A DNA stretch of 42,889 nucleotides, from contig CANQCW010000004.1 of NCBI GenBank assembly GCA_947591055.1, positions 1 to 42,889 on the forward strand, in the 5' to 3' direction. Positions 1-8,487 of the stretch are shown here, in pieces (within the stretch, counting starts at the first letter, position 1; every line of letters starts with the position of its first letter). Source of the DNA: an uncultured Clostridia bacterium. Its GTDB lineage: Bacteria; Bacillota; Clostridia; TANB77; CAG-508. The notes beneath the pieces were generated by a model, which did no database searches, had not been told where the DNA came from, and saw only the letters and a list, made by a program, of their open reading frames with translations. The position numbers were made by a program, and so were the translations under genes.

Positions 1-134
1 CTCCCTACTTAAGGCAAGGGTTTTCCTAATGTAAATCTCCCTACTTAAGGCAAGGGTTTTCCTAATGTAAATCTCCCTACTTAAGGCAAGGGTTTTCCTA
101 ATGTAAATCTCCCCATTTTTGGCAGGGGTTTTCC
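1..134 (-). repeat. 36-bp tandem direct repeats, 3.7 copies
   Basis: Three identical 36-bp units occupy 1-36, 37-72 and 73-108, followed by a diverged partial unit at 109-134. There are no spacers, so this is not a CRISPR array. The core CCCTACTTAAGGCAAGGG resembles the core CCTACTTTGGCAAGG of the repeats at 10135-10240. More copies may lie left of the window. Confidence 0.95.
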
Positions 135-165
135 AACTCTGTAATCTTTCGATTACTTTTATAGT
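1..165 (-). ncRNA. ToxI-like type III antitoxin RNA, array 1 (partial)
   Basis: The minus strand carries a sigma-A promoter (172-200) that fires straight into 3.7 tandem copies of a 36-nt unit. The predicted transcript starts near 165. It first makes a small hairpin (stem GTAATC/GATTAC, GAAA tetraloop, 141-156) and then runs through the repeats. Each unit contains a CCCTTGCC...AGTAGGG element that can fold on itself. The layout (promoter, 5' GAAA hairpin, 35-36-nt repeats) is the same as in the array beside the toxN gene at 9590-10081. Type III antitoxins are such repeat RNAs, cut into single units by their toxin. The cognate toxN would lie off the left edge, so this call is by analogy and the toxin is not seen. 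Confidence 0.6.
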
Positions 166-171
166 ATATTC

Positions 172-200
172 ATTATACAATATTCTTATACTTTTGTCAA
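172..200 (-). promoter_or_regulatory. Sigma-A promoter for repeat RNA array 1
   Basis: On the minus strand a perfect TTGACA (200-195) is separated by 17 bp from a perfect TATAAT (177-172). It points left into the 36-bp repeats, with a predicted start near 165. It lies between the end of the Ca2+ ATPase gene and the repeats, so the repeats have their own strong promoter. Confidence 0.85.
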
Positions 201-237
201 CCCGAAAATTAACAAATTTTACAAATTTTTTATATTA

Positions 238-2973
238 TTAATCTTCATCTTTTGATGCATTTAATTTTATGAGTTTCATTATTTCTACTATGATAACTGG
301 CATAAATATCAATAATATACATTCAAATATCTTATCTACTGGAAGTGCAATTATTCCAAATACACCTTGAAGTCCCGGAATTAGCAGCACTAAGAACATT
401 AATAAACTTGATACTCCAATTGCAAGTAATAACATTTTATTATTAAATATTCCTGTCTTTAGGATTGATTCTTTGTTGCTTCTTATATTAAATACATGAA
501 CAAGTTCTCCAAAAGCTAACACAATAAATGCCATTGTTTGACCTATTTCTATTTTTATCTCTTCTATTGATAAGTTTGGATACATACTTTGCATTTTTGA
601 AATTGTTTCTTCATTTGATGCTAAACCTAATATAAATGCAATCAATGTAATTAATCCTATCATTATACCTTGATAAACTATTCTCCAAGTCATCCCTTTT
701 GTAAATATTCCTTTATTCTTATTAGGTTTTCTTTGCATTACATTTTTACTTGCCGGATCTACTGACAAAGCTAGAGCTGGAAGCGAATCTGTAACTAGAT
801 TAATCCATAACAATTGTGGTACTAAGAATATTACAATTTTATCTATTCCAATATTAAATGCATTGCTAAGTACAGGAGTTAATAAAATAGACAAGAACAA
901 TACTACAATCTCTCCAATATTGCTAGATAATAAGAATTGAATAGCTTTTAAAATATTATCATAAATTCTTCTTCCTTCTTCTACGCTATCAACAATAGTT
1001 GCAAAATTATCATCTGTTAAAATTAAATCAGCCGCTTCTTTTGATACATCAGTTCCTACAATTCCCATTGCACAACCAATATTAGATGTTTTCAAAGCTG
1101 GTGCATCATTTACTCCATCACCTGTCATTGCCACAACTTTGCCATAGCTTTGCCAAGCTTTTACTATCCTTACTTTATGCTCTGGAGATACTCTTGCATA
1201 TACTGAATATTTTTTTACATTTTTTCTTAAGTCTTCATCAGACATTTTTTCTAATTCTAATCCTGTAATTGCCTCTGATTCATCTTTTAAGATTCCTAAT
1301 TCTTTTGCAATCGCAATAGCTGTTATCTTATGGTCTCCAGTTATCATTACTGTTCTTATTCCAGCTGTTTTACATTTAGCAACTGCCTGTTTTACTTCCA
1401 TCCTTGGTGGATCTATCATCCCACACATTCCTAAGAATATTAGGTTTCCTTCTAAATCTTTCATTTCTTCTTTTGAAGGTTTATGGTCAATTTCTTTATA
1501 AGCCATACCCAAAACTCTTAAAGCATCTTTTGCCATATTTTCATTTTCTTGTTTTATTTTTTCTTCATATTCTTCTGTTTTTTCTAATGTTTCTCCATTA
1601 AGTTCTATTTTAGTACATCTCTCTAAAAGTTCATCTATTCCACCTTTTGTATAAACAAAATATCTTTCTCCTACTTTATTAACTGTTGTCATCAATTTTC
1701 TTTCTGAATCAAATGGAATTTCTTCAACTCTTTTATATTCTTCAAATTTACTTGGGTTAAAATCAAGAGTAAATCCCATATCTACTAAAGCTGTTTCTGT
1801 TGGATCTCCTATTAGTTCTTTATCTTTTCCAACTTTAGTATCATTGCATAACATACTTGTATAAATTAAGCCTCTTAGTTCGTCATCAATTTCACTAATA
1901 TCTTCTACTTTTTCTGTTTTGTTATTCCAGAAAATTTTCTTAACAGTCATCTTATTTTGAGTAAGAGTTCCTGTCTTATCACTACAAATAACTGTAGTAC
2001 ATCCTAAAGTTTCAACAGCTGGCAATTTTTTTACAATAGCATGTTTTTTTACCATCCTTTGAACACCAATTGCAAGTACTATTGTAGAAACAGCAGCTAA
2101 GCCTTCTGGAATTGCTGCAACCGCTAAAGATACTGCTGTCATAAACATATCAAGAGGTTCTTTTCCATATCCTAAACCTATTAAAAATATTACTGCACAT
2201 ATAATTAAAGCAACTATTCCTAGAATTTTTCCTAATTTATTTAATTTCTGAGCAAGAGGAGTTTCTTCTTTTTTAGTATTACTAATGATTTCTGCAATTT
2301 TACCTACCTCTGTATTCATCCCTGTTTCAACTACTATGCCTTTTCCTCTACCATAAGTTACAAGTGATGAAGAAAATAACATATTAACTCTATCTGCTAT
2401 TCCCACTTCTTTTCCATCTAATTTATCTGACATTTTATCAACTGGTAATGATTCTCCCGTAAGTGCTGACTCTTGTACTTTTAAATTAATAGATTCAATT
2501 ATTCTTAAATCAGCTGGAACATAGTCTCCAGTATCTAAAACAACTACATCTCCTACTACTAGTTCTCTTGCAGGTAATATAACTTGTTTTCCATCTCTTA
2601 TTACTTTTGCTGTATGAGCACTCAATTTTTGAAGAGCCTCTAATGACTTTTCGGCTTTTTGCTCCTGTGCTACACCAATTATTGCATTTGCAATAATAAC
2701 AATCATTATTATAATAGTATCTGTTAAACCTTCTCCATTAATAGAACCTATTATTCCTGAAACTATTGCAGCAATTATTAAAACTATAATCATAAAATCT
2801 TTAAATTCTTCTAAAAACTTTACAATTATACTTTTCTTTTTTCCTTGTTTTAATTCATTAAATCCTTGTTCTTCTTGTCTTTTTAAAACTTCATTGTTAC
2901 TTAGTCCATTATTTATGTCTGTTTTTAGCTCAGCCTTTACAGACTCTACATCTTTGTCATACCAATTATTCAT
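238..2973 (-). CDS. P-type calcium-transporting ATPase (P2A type)
   Basis: An integral-membrane pump of 911 residues that couples ATP hydrolysis to cation export, most likely Ca2+. Seen in the sequence: N-terminal cation-ATPase domain; actuator motif TGES near residue 175; M4 motif IPEGLAAVSTIVL; phosphorylation motif CSDKTGTLTQ with the aspartate at about residue 332; MITGDHK; hinge motif TGDGVNDAPAL; and a C-terminal block of hydrophobic helices. Length and motif order fit the P2A (SERCA/PMCA-like) family. No clear Shine-Dalgarno precedes the ATG. The gene stands alone, divergent from 3300-3758, and no clear terminator separates it from the repeat promoter downstream. Ion specificity is inferred from family; Mn2+ transport is possible. 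Confidence 0.93.
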   Translation of the reverse strand: MNNWYDKDVESVKAELKTDINNGLSNNEVLKRQEEQGFNELKQGKKKSIIVKFLEEFKDFMIIVLIIAAIVSGIIGSINGEGLTDTIIIMIVIIANAIIGVAQEQKAEKSLEALQKLSAHTAKVIRDGKQVILPARELVVGDVVVLDTGDYVPADLRIIESINLKVQESALTGESLPVDKMSDKLDGKEVGIADRVNMLFSSSLVTYGRGKGIVVETGMNTEVGKIAEIISNTKKEETPLAQKLNKLGKILGIVALIICAVIFLIGLGYGKEPLDMFMTAVSLAVAAIPEGLAAVSTIVLAIGVQRMVKKHAIVKKLPAVETLGCTTVICSDKTGTLTQNKMTVKKIFWNNKTEKVEDISEIDDELRGLIYTSMLCNDTKVGKDKELIGDPTETALVDMGFTLDFNPSKFEEYKRVEEIPFDSERKLMTTVNKVGERYFVYTKGGIDELLERCTKIELNGETLEKTEEYEEKIKQENENMAKDALRVLGMAYKEIDHKPSKEEMKDLEGNLIFLGMCGMIDPPRMEVKQAVAKCKTAGIRTVMITGDHKITAIAIAKELGILKDESEAITGLELEKMSDEDLRKNVKKYSVYARVSPEHKVRIVKAWQSYGKVVAMTGDGVNDAPALKTSNIGCAMGIVGTDVSKEAADLILTDDNFATIVDSVEEGRRIYDNILKAIQFLLSSNIGEIVVLFLSILLTPVLSNAFNIGIDKIVIFLVPQLLWINLVTDSLPALALSVDPASKNVMQRKPNKNKGIFTKGMTWRIVYQGIMIGLITLIAFILGLASNEETISKMQSMYPNLSIEEIKIEIGQTMAFIVLAFGELVHVFNIRSNKESILKTGIFNNKMLLLAIGVSSLLMFLVLLIPGLQGVFGIIALPVDKIFECILLIFMPVIIVEIMKLIKLNASKDED

Positions 2974-3173
2974 AAATTAAATTTATATAATCAAATATAT
3001 AAAAATAAATGATTATTTTCCCTTCTTTAAAATTTTATTTAATTATATTCTTATAATTTCAATTTATTATACATTAATAAATATCAATATTCAATTATTA
3101 TTTGTAAAAATTTAGTATATTTTTTTTATTAAAATTTAAAGCTAAACCAATTACAGTTATGTAGAAATTTTGC

Positions 3174-3202
3174 TTGAAATTTACATAAAATTATGATATA
3201 CT
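3174..3202 (+). promoter_or_regulatory. Sigma-A promoter with extended -10
   Basis: TTGAAA (3174-3179), a 17-bp spacer, then TATACT (3197-3202) preceded by TG, an extended -10. It would drive 3300-3758. The ~90-nt leader contains a small hairpin ATTCGCA/TGCGAAT at 3229-3246. Confidence 0.65.
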
Positions 3203-3299
3203 ATAAATTATGATATATTATTAACATTATTCGCAACTATGCGAATTAAAAAGTAGCAATTTTAAATGTCTCGTATAACAATTGTAAGGAGGAATTTAT

Positions 3300-3758
3300 A
3301 TGAAATTATTTCACACAGAAAATGGCAAGGAAGTTGTTTACGTTCAAATGCAGGATATTATGTATTTGTATAACAGTACTATGCCAATACCTGAATTTAT
3401 ATTTACGAAGGTATTAACAGGTTTAAGTTATGTTAATGACTCAAATCGGTTTGATTTTGTAAGGTTTGATGAAGAAGATGAAGTAAGTTTTTTCAAAGAT
3501 TTAGAATTTATTATTGACTATGACAAGTATAAAGACTTTACTGATGAACAGTTAGAAAAAGAAATAAAAAAACTTGCTGAGAAAGCCAATAAAACAGCTG
3601 ATCAATGGAACAATATGTCAGCAAAAAAGAGAAAACAGAACTATAATCTTTTGCAGGAACATGAAGAACTTGAATATATGATAAACTTCTTGTTTGAAAT
3701 TTATGATGTAAAACATGGCAAGAGAAAAATGCCTTTTCCTAAATTTGTAGAGGTTTAA
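3300..3758 (+). CDS. Hypothetical protein, 152 aa, acidic/charged
   Basis: I do not recognise this family. The gene has a good ribosome-binding site (AAGGAGG, about 7 bases before the ATG), its own promoter and its own terminator, so it looks like a real single-gene unit. The first half is mixed alpha/beta in character; residues 60-152 are rich in Lys and Glu and probably helical (QLEKEIKKLAEKANK near residue 85). There is no signal peptide, no membrane segment and no cysteine cluster, so it is probably cytoplasmic. It lies between the divergent Ca2+ ATPase and the tRNA-Glu gene, which gives no functional hint. Confidence 0.75.
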   Translation: MKLFHTENGKEVVYVQMQDIMYLYNSTMPIPEFIFTKVLTGLSYVNDSNRFDFVRFDEEDEVSFFKDLEFIIDYDKYKDFTDEQLEKEIKKLAEKANKTADQWNNMSAKKRKQNYNLLQEHEELEYMINFLFEIYDVKHGKRKMPFPKFVEV

Positions 3759-3791
3759 ACAGCAAAATCAAAAAAGTGAAATAATAAAAAA

Positions 3792-3820
3792 CTCTGCCTA
3801 AAGGCAGAGCTTTTTATTTT
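3792..3820 (+). terminator. Rho-independent terminator after 3300-3758
   Basis: Stem CTCTGCC/GGCAGAG (3792-3798 with 3803-3809) with a 4-nt loop, followed by a T-rich run at 3811-3820. Confidence 0.9.
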
Positions 3821-3844
3821 ATTACTTTTGTATATAACTATTTG

Positions 3845-3919
3845 TGGTGACCCCTACGGGAATCGAACCCATGATTCAGCCTTGAGAGGGCTGCGTCTTA
3901 ACCGCTTGACCAAGGGGCC
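3845..3919 (-). tRNA. tRNA-Glu (anticodon CUC)
   Basis: Read on the minus strand this folds as a full cloverleaf. The acceptor GGCCCCT pairs with AGGGGTC. The anticodon stem CAGCC/GGCTG has the 7-nt loop CTCTCAA, giving anticodon CTC. The T-loop is TTCGATT, and a genomically encoded CCA lies at 3847-3845. It decodes GAG as glutamate, so it should serve alongside a UUC isoacceptor elsewhere. Confidence 0.95.
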
Positions 3920-3951
3920 ATAACACATTTATTATACATTAAATAAACTCC

Positions 3952-4356
3952 TTAGTCAACTAAATTTATGCTATTTTTTAGAATTTCTTGTAACCTATCA
4001 TTTCTTTTAGTTAAATACAAATATCCAATTAAAGCCTCAAAAGCAGTTGAATACATATAGTCTTCAGCTGAAGCATGTTTTGGAAGATGATGATTTTCTG
4101 TATTTCTTCCTCTCCTTACAATTTCTTTTTCATCCTCTGTTAATTCTAATTTTTTAACGATTTCTGCTTGTGATGATGCTTTCACATATTTTATTGACAA
4201 TATATGTAACTTATGTGGGTTCAAGTTTGTTTGGTTGCTTAAATAAGTTCTTATGTACATTTCATACACACTATCTCCAACATATGCCCAAGTTAGTGGC
4301 GACATCATATTTATTTCTGTTTCATTTTTCTTAATTAATTCTTCTTGAAATTCCAT
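3952..4356 (-). CDS. mrnC: Mini-ribonuclease 3 (MrnC)
   Basis: A 134-aa RNase III-like catalytic domain without a dsRNA-binding domain, as in Firmicute Mini-III, which matures 23S rRNA ends. Visible family motifs are the N-terminal LTWAYVGDSVYEMYIR, the central RGRNTENHHLPKHAS, and the second acidic helix STAFEALIGYLYL. Aspartate and glutamate residues in the first and last motifs are the expected metal ligands. The length is typical. The ATG is preceded by AAGGAAA. In many Firmicutes mrnC lies next to cysS; here it lies between a tRNA and rbgA, separated from rbgA by a 13-bp repeat tract. Confidence 0.93.
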   Translation of the reverse strand: MEFQEELIKKNETEINMMSPLTWAYVGDSVYEMYIRTYLSNQTNLNPHKLHILSIKYVKASSQAEIVKKLELTEDEKEIVRRGRNTENHHLPKHASAEDYMYSTAFEALIGYLYLTKRNDRLQEILKNSINLVD

Positions 4357-4436
4357 ATTTATTTTCCTTCTATTAACACTTTATCACTAAAATACTAATT
4401 AATTTATTTTACAATATATTTTATAGTATATTTTGC

Positions 4437-4644
4437 AATTATATTTTATAATTATATTTTGTAGTTATACTTTTTAATTGTATTTTATAATTACGTTTTG
4501 TAATTATATTTTATGATTATATTTTATAATTTCATTTTTTAATTATACTTTTTAATTATACTTTTTAATTATATTTTGTAATTATATTTTGTAATCATAT
4601 TTTGTAATTATATTTTATAATTGTATTTTATAATTATATTTTAT
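4437..4644. repeat. 13-bp minisatellite, 16 copies
   Basis: Sixteen consecutive 13-bp units with consensus AATTATATTTTAT (positions 1-2 and 11-13 vary, e.g. TTTGT, CTTTTT) fill most of the 344-bp gap between rbgA and mrnC. No open frame is present. Unit length is constant at 13 bp over 208 bp. A 13-bp period cannot stay in frame and is not a coding repeat. Confidence 0.9.
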
Positions 4645-4700
4645 GCACATCTTTTTTATAGTCAAATTTTAATTGTATTTTTTATACTCACAAATAACTG

Positions 4701-5600
4701 TTATTGAGGGCTTTCTAATGATATTCTTCCTAATTTTCCAGTTCTAAAATCATTTAAAATCATATCAGAGATTTTTTGTTCATTGATTTTTCCTCCAGAA
4801 AGTATTGCTCCTTTTTTTAGTGCAATCTTATCTCTAATATCAATTATTTCTTCATTTTCTTCTATCTTAATTTCATACCTATTTTCTACTTCTTCTTTAT
4901 AATTTTCTACTAAATATTTTAACAGATTATAAGATATTTCTTCATTATCTATAGCATGTTCTCCTATTGTATTTAAATACGCTAGATGTTCTGCCACACA
5001 TTTATTACCAAGCTTAGGCCATAACATTCCCGGAGTATCTAAGAGTTCAATTTTATTATCTACTTTTATCCATTGCTTATTTTTTGTAACTCCAGGTTTA
5101 TTTCCAACTTTAGCTACACTTCTTTTAGCTAAACAATTAATAAAAGTTGATTTTCCAACGTTTGGTATTCCTAGAATCATTACCCTTGCACTTCTTCCAA
5201 CTCTTCCTTTTTGTATATATTTTTCTTCGATATCTTGGTAAGCTAGTTTAATTTGATTTATAACTTCCTTCATACCTTTTCCTGTATTTGATTCTACTTT
5301 GATGCAAACAATATTATTCTTTTTATAATATTCTATCCATTTTGTTGTAACAACATCATCTGCTAAATCAGCTTTATTTAATACAACTATTTTCTTTTTA
5401 TTTTTTGAATATTCTTTTACATCTGGATTTTGCGAAGATTCTGGTGCTCTGGCATCTAATATTTCTATTATTATATCTATTAATTTTAAATCTTCTATTA
5501 TTTGTTTTTTAGTTTTAGCCATGTGCCCTGGATACCAAGCCACAGAAATTTTAGAATTTTCTTTGTTGTTATCTATATTTTCATCATTTTTGTTTTTCAA
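4701..5600 (-). CDS. rbgA: Ribosome biogenesis GTPase YlqF/RbgA
   Basis: A circularly permuted GTPase of 299 aa needed for late assembly of the 50S subunit. The motifs occur in the permuted order typical of the family: WYPGHMAKTKKQ near residue 22, G4 NKADL near residue 76, G1 GIPNVGKSTF near residue 145, G2-region GVTKNKQW, and G3 DTPGMLWPK. The C-terminal helical domain follows. The frame opens with TTG preceded by a weak GGTGGTGAG. The gene follows 5643-6497 on the same strand with a 42-bp gap, so it may be co-transcribed. Confidence 0.92.
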   Translation of the reverse strand: MKNKNDENIDNNKENSKISVAWYPGHMAKTKKQIIEDLKLIDIIIEILDARAPESSQNPDVKEYSKNKKKIVVLNKADLADDVVTTKWIEYYKKNNIVCIKVESNTGKGMKEVINQIKLAYQDIEEKYIQKGRVGRSARVMILGIPNVGKSTFINCLAKRSVAKVGNKPGVTKNKQWIKVDNKIELLDTPGMLWPKLGNKCVAEHLAYLNTIGEHAIDNEEISYNLLKYLVENYKEEVENRYEIKIEENEEIIDIRDKIALKKGAILSGGKINEQKISDMILNDFRTGKLGRISLESPQ

Positions 5601-5642
5601 TTTTACTCACCACCTTTTTATTTTCATATAAAAGTTAATTTA

Positions 5643-6497
5643 TTATTTTTTTGGTTCAATTTTTTTAATTTCATCTATATATTCGTAATTTAAATTATTA
5701 TTTTTAGATATAGCTGATTTTTTAGTTTCTTTTTCATATAAATCTTTTGCTCCTTTGGCAACTCCTCCACCACGCTTTGCAACATTTAAATTTTCTTTTA
5801 ATCCTTTTGGATGTTCTTCTCTTGCAATATCCCTTGTTGCTATTTCACCTATATTTGTTAGAGCAACTTCAATATCAGTCATATTATCTCTTAAAGATTC
5901 TTTTCTAAGACCTTTTATTCTTTTATATTCAGAAGCAGTCATATCTGACCAACCTTTATATATTTCATTAGTTAAAAGTGCATATTCTAATGGTTTAGAA
6001 ATTCCGCCTTCCTTCCAAACATCAGTAAGTTTAAATCGATCTACAATTCCATTTAATCTTGCTTTTATCCAATCATCACTATATCCTTTTTTACGATAAT
6101 ATTCTACTGCTCTATTTACCGCAATTTCAGGATCAAATACTTCATCAATTCTTTCACTTCCTAAATTTGCAAGCCATAGTTTAAATGGTTCTGCTTTAGG
6201 ACTAGGAATTGATTCTATAAGTCTTAACATATCTTTTGTATTTAAGGTATCTGTTAATCTTAATTTACCATCATTAGCTACCAATTTCAACTGCACGATT
6301 TTTTCGTGCAGTTGGCTTCCTTCTTCTTTTAATTTTCTTTTTAAGTCGCTCCAATAATTTCTTGGAATATTAGCATTTGTTAACGCGCCAACAACATCAA
6401 CAACACTAAAATAATAATCTTCCTTCTCACTATCCCAAATACTTCTTATTTCTTTACCTTCAAATAAATTTGAAATAGTTTCTAATTTGTTATTCAA
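5643..6497 (-). CDS. BRO-N/phage antirepressor-like protein
   Basis: A 284-aa protein whose N-terminal ~110 residues match the Bro-N pattern seen in phage antirepressors: an FEGKEIRSIW strand, YYFSVVDVVGALT, RNYWSDLKRKL, and then DTLNTKDMLRLIESI and FKLWLANLG. The C-terminal half is basic and helical, with a glycine-rich RGGGVAKGAK segment near residue 245. Bro-N domains bind DNA and often act as phage-derived regulators, although stand-alone chromosomal copies are common in gut Clostridia. The start is TTG with an AGGTG Shine-Dalgarno. Its actual target is unknown. Confidence 0.75.
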   Translation of the reverse strand: MNNKLETISNLFEGKEIRSIWDSEKEDYYFSVVDVVGALTNANIPRNYWSDLKRKLKEEGSQLHEKIVQLKLVANDGKLRLTDTLNTKDMLRLIESIPSPKAEPFKLWLANLGSERIDEVFDPEIAVNRAVEYYRKKGYSDDWIKARLNGIVDRFKLTDVWKEGGISKPLEYALLTNEIYKGWSDMTASEYKRIKGLRKESLRDNMTDIEVALTNIGEIATRDIAREEHPKGLKENLNVAKRGGGVAKGAKDLYEKETKKSAISKNNNLNYEYIDEIKKIEPKK

Positions 6498-6590
6498 AAA
6501 TTAACACCTACTTTCTTCCATTTTTTTACTCTCCTATAATTCTCATTTAATATAACTCTTTCAATATTTTAACACAAAAACAAGCAATTT

Positions 6591-6743
6591 TCAACTAATT
6601 GCTTGCTTTGATAATTTATGATTTTTGTACCATTTTGAAAATTCTCTCATAGAATCTACTGAATCGTATTTAACTCTATTTTCTCTTTCTTCATCAGTCA
6701 TTTGAGCTAGAGTTTTATCATATCCATAAGGCTTATATATCAT
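6591..6743 (-). CDS. Small protein, 50 aa, coupled to Nudix gene
   Basis: A short open frame starting MIYKPYGYDK and ending KLSKQAIS, with a mid segment TLAQMTDEERENRVKYD rich in charged residues. The ATG lies 4 bases after the Nudix stop codon, and an AGGAG (6762-6758) sits inside the end of the Nudix gene, so translational coupling is likely. I do not recognise a family. It could be the remnant of a longer C-terminal domain. It is soluble and probably helical. Confidence 0.5.
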   Translation of the reverse strand: MIYKPYGYDKTLAQMTDEERENRVKYDSVDSMREFSKWYKNHKLSKQAIS

Positions 6744-6747
6744 CCAT

Positions 6748-7143
6748 TTAAAAATTTCTCCTATATGAAAAAAATATATTTGCTAATGGAATATCTGCTG
6801 GGCACATATCAAATTTTAAAATATCTTCTTTTGAGGCAAAAGTATATTCACTATGGTCTTGAAGTTTAAATTCCCCTGATATGTATTCACACTCATATAA
6901 TCTTAAATCTACTACTTTTGATGGATATTCATATACATTGTTGGTTACAAATCTTTTTGCTTTTATTTCTAAATCAAATTCTTCTTTTATTTCTCTTTCA
7001 ATTGCGTGTTTTTCATCTTCACCTTTTTCTACTTTTCCTCCTGGGAATTCCCATTTTCCTAAAACACTTTCATCTCCAGTTTTTCTTTTTGCTATTAAAT
7101 ATTTATTATCTTTTTTTATTAAAGCTGCAACTACTGTAATCAT
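6748..7143 (-). CDS. Nudix hydrolase, MutT-like
   Basis: A 131-aa Nudix protein, probably (8-oxo-)dGTP or other NTP pyrophosphohydrolase. The Nudix box is clear: WEFPGGKVEKGEDEKHAIE followed by REIKEEFDL, supplying the conserved G, E and REXXEE residues that bind Mg2+. The N-terminal ITVVAALIKKDNKYLIAKR strand pattern and a PSKVVDLRLYEC segment fit MutT-type members. I chose the internal ATG at 7143 because AAGGAA lies just upstream; the longer frame from 7182 would overlap the previous gene. Substrate cannot be told from the sequence. Confidence 0.88.
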   Translation of the reverse strand: MITVVAALIKKDNKYLIAKRKTGDESVLGKWEFPGGKVEKGEDEKHAIEREIKEEFDLEIKAKRFVTNNVYEYPSKVVDLRLYECEYISGEFKLQDHSEYTFASKEDILKFDMCPADIPLANIFFSYRRNF

Positions 7144-7168
7144 AATAATTCCTTCTTTTTTAATATAT

Positions 7169-7807
7169 TTAAAATTTCTCATCTAATCCAGCATAATGTA
7201 TTAATTTTAATAAAATCAATGCTAAATTATATGATAGCCACTCCATATCTGTATTATTTCCTGCAAAATAAGTATTCGATTTATACTCTGGATATCTAAA
7301 ATATTCGACATTTTCGCCTTCAATATATTCGCCATAGTTTTTGCAAAAGTCACATACATAGTTCATATAATCTTCATTAACTGCATATTCTGTAAAAAAT
7401 TGATTTGACAGAATTTCTAAATTATGTTCATTTTTTACCTGGTGAGTTTTTTTAAGTAATAAATATTTAAAACCAATTTCAATTGCTTGTCTACCGACAA
7501 AAACTGTAACAACTGAATTTGGTAATACATTTATTAGTTTGTCAAATGCATTTACATATTCTAACCAGTAATTCTCCCATAAATCTATTCTATCATTTAA
7601 TTTAAAATTTTCCTCAGTTCCAGCAAATGTTTTTGAATTATTATTTGATGCACTTTTTACTATTGATACTTTTGCAAGATTTTTGCCATTATTATTATTA
7701 AATATTGGTGATTTATTATAGAGTTTATGTTTTTCTGAAAAAGCTCCATCTATTTGTAAAATATCTGTGTAGCTAATTTCTTGTCCAAATTTTTTAAAAA
7801 TTTCCAT
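7169..7807 (-). CDS. Hypothetical protein, 212 aa
   Basis: Not recognised with certainty. The N-terminal third is low complexity with Asn-rich stretches. The C-terminal two thirds look helical, with FVGRQAIEIGFKYLLLKKTH near residue 105 and a final hydrophobic helix LSYNLALILLKLIHYAGL. The combination is faintly like HEPN-type helical bundles, but no RX4-6H motif stands out, so I assign no function. It has no signal peptide. It sits on the same strand as the Nudix gene, directly upstream of it, and may be in one operon. Confidence 0.65.
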   Translation of the reverse strand: MEIFKKFGQEISYTDILQIDGAFSEKHKLYNKSPIFNNNNGKNLAKVSIVKSASNNNSKTFAGTEENFKLNDRIDLWENYWLEYVNAFDKLINVLPNSVVTVFVGRQAIEIGFKYLLLKKTHQVKNEHNLEILSNQFFTEYAVNEDYMNYVCDFCKNYGEYIEGENVEYFRYPEYKSNTYFAGNNTDMEWLSYNLALILLKLIHYAGLDEKF

Positions 7808-7831
7808 ATTTACTTAGTTCCTTATATAGAA

Positions 7832-8305
7832 TTATAATGTTCTATAATTATTTTTATCTGCTCTTTCATCAAGTTGTCTATCAGTTTCTTTACTTGCATA
7901 AAACCACTCTGTTTTTTTATCAGCTGGTCTTTTTGTTCTATCTGCTAATAAATCCATTAAAACTACTATAGCTAAAATTACTGCAAGTAATGATACAAAT
8001 GTTGATAATCCACTTGCTATTGTCATTTCATCTCCATTTAAAAGTGGTTTTATTGCTTTATTATACAAGTCTACTCCAAAATATCCTATATATGATGCAA
8101 AATATAATACTCCTCCAAATAATTTTCTTTTGATAACTAATGCTATACACACTAAAGTTATAAATAAAAGAATAATTTCTATTGTATTATCTAATGGTGA
8201 TACAATAAAGCTATTATTCATCCCTGCCATGACTGCTACTACTATTCTAAATGCCCAAAACATTATCATAAACATTACTGTCATATAATTTGCAAAACTT
8301 CTCAT
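7832..8305 (-). CDS. Small integral membrane protein
   Basis: A protein of 157 aa with about four hydrophobic helices (NYMTVMFMIMFWAFRIVVAV, IEIILLFITLVCIALVI, LYFASYIGYFGVDLY, STFVSLLAVILAIVVLMDLL) and a charged cytoplasmic-looking tail ending DERADKNNYRTL. I chose the ATG at 8305, preceded by AAAGGT. The longer frame begins at a TTG inside an inverted repeat (8355-8382), which makes it an unlikely start. Families of this kind have no known function. Confidence 0.7.
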   Translation of the reverse strand: MRSFANYMTVMFMIMFWAFRIVVAVMAGMNNSFIVSPLDNTIEIILLFITLVCIALVIKRKLFGGVLYFASYIGYFGVDLYNKAIKPLLNGDEMTIASGLSTFVSLLAVILAIVVLMDLLADRTKRPADKKTEWFYASKETDRQLDERADKNNYRTL

Positions 8306-8354
8306 TTTTTTACCTTTTTTAGTCCTTTCTTTATCACTTAAGTTAATTTTAATT

Positions 8355-8382
8355 AAAACCTTTTGATTAAACAAAAGGTTTT
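8355..8382 (-). terminator. Inverted repeat, possible weak terminator
   Basis: AAAACCTTTTG (8355-8365) and CAAAAGGTTTT (8372-8382) form an 11-bp stem with a 6-nt loop between 8488-8862 and the membrane-protein gene. The only T-run is inside the stem, so termination may be incomplete. Confidence 0.45.
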
Positions 8383-8487
8383 ATTGTTATTTGGAAATTT
8401 TATTTTCCATTATTTAATTATTATAATTTTATTGTCTAAATTCTTATTACTTTCATTTTATCAATAAATATTTTTTGAATTTAATTA

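Noticed and set aside
1-134. 36-bp direct repeats as a CRISPR array
   Set aside because: The repeats are directly adjacent with no spacers, and a promoter plus type III antitoxin layout explains them better.
3692-3703. Another near-copy of the recombination core (11 of 12 bases) on the minus strand
   Set aside because: It lies inside the well-formed gene 3300-3758, begins no open tail and has no arms; a chance match in AT-rich coding sequence.
5643-6497. BRO-N gene as evidence of a prophage
   Set aside because: No other phage genes, attachment sites or integrase surround it; single BRO-N genes are common in chromosomes.
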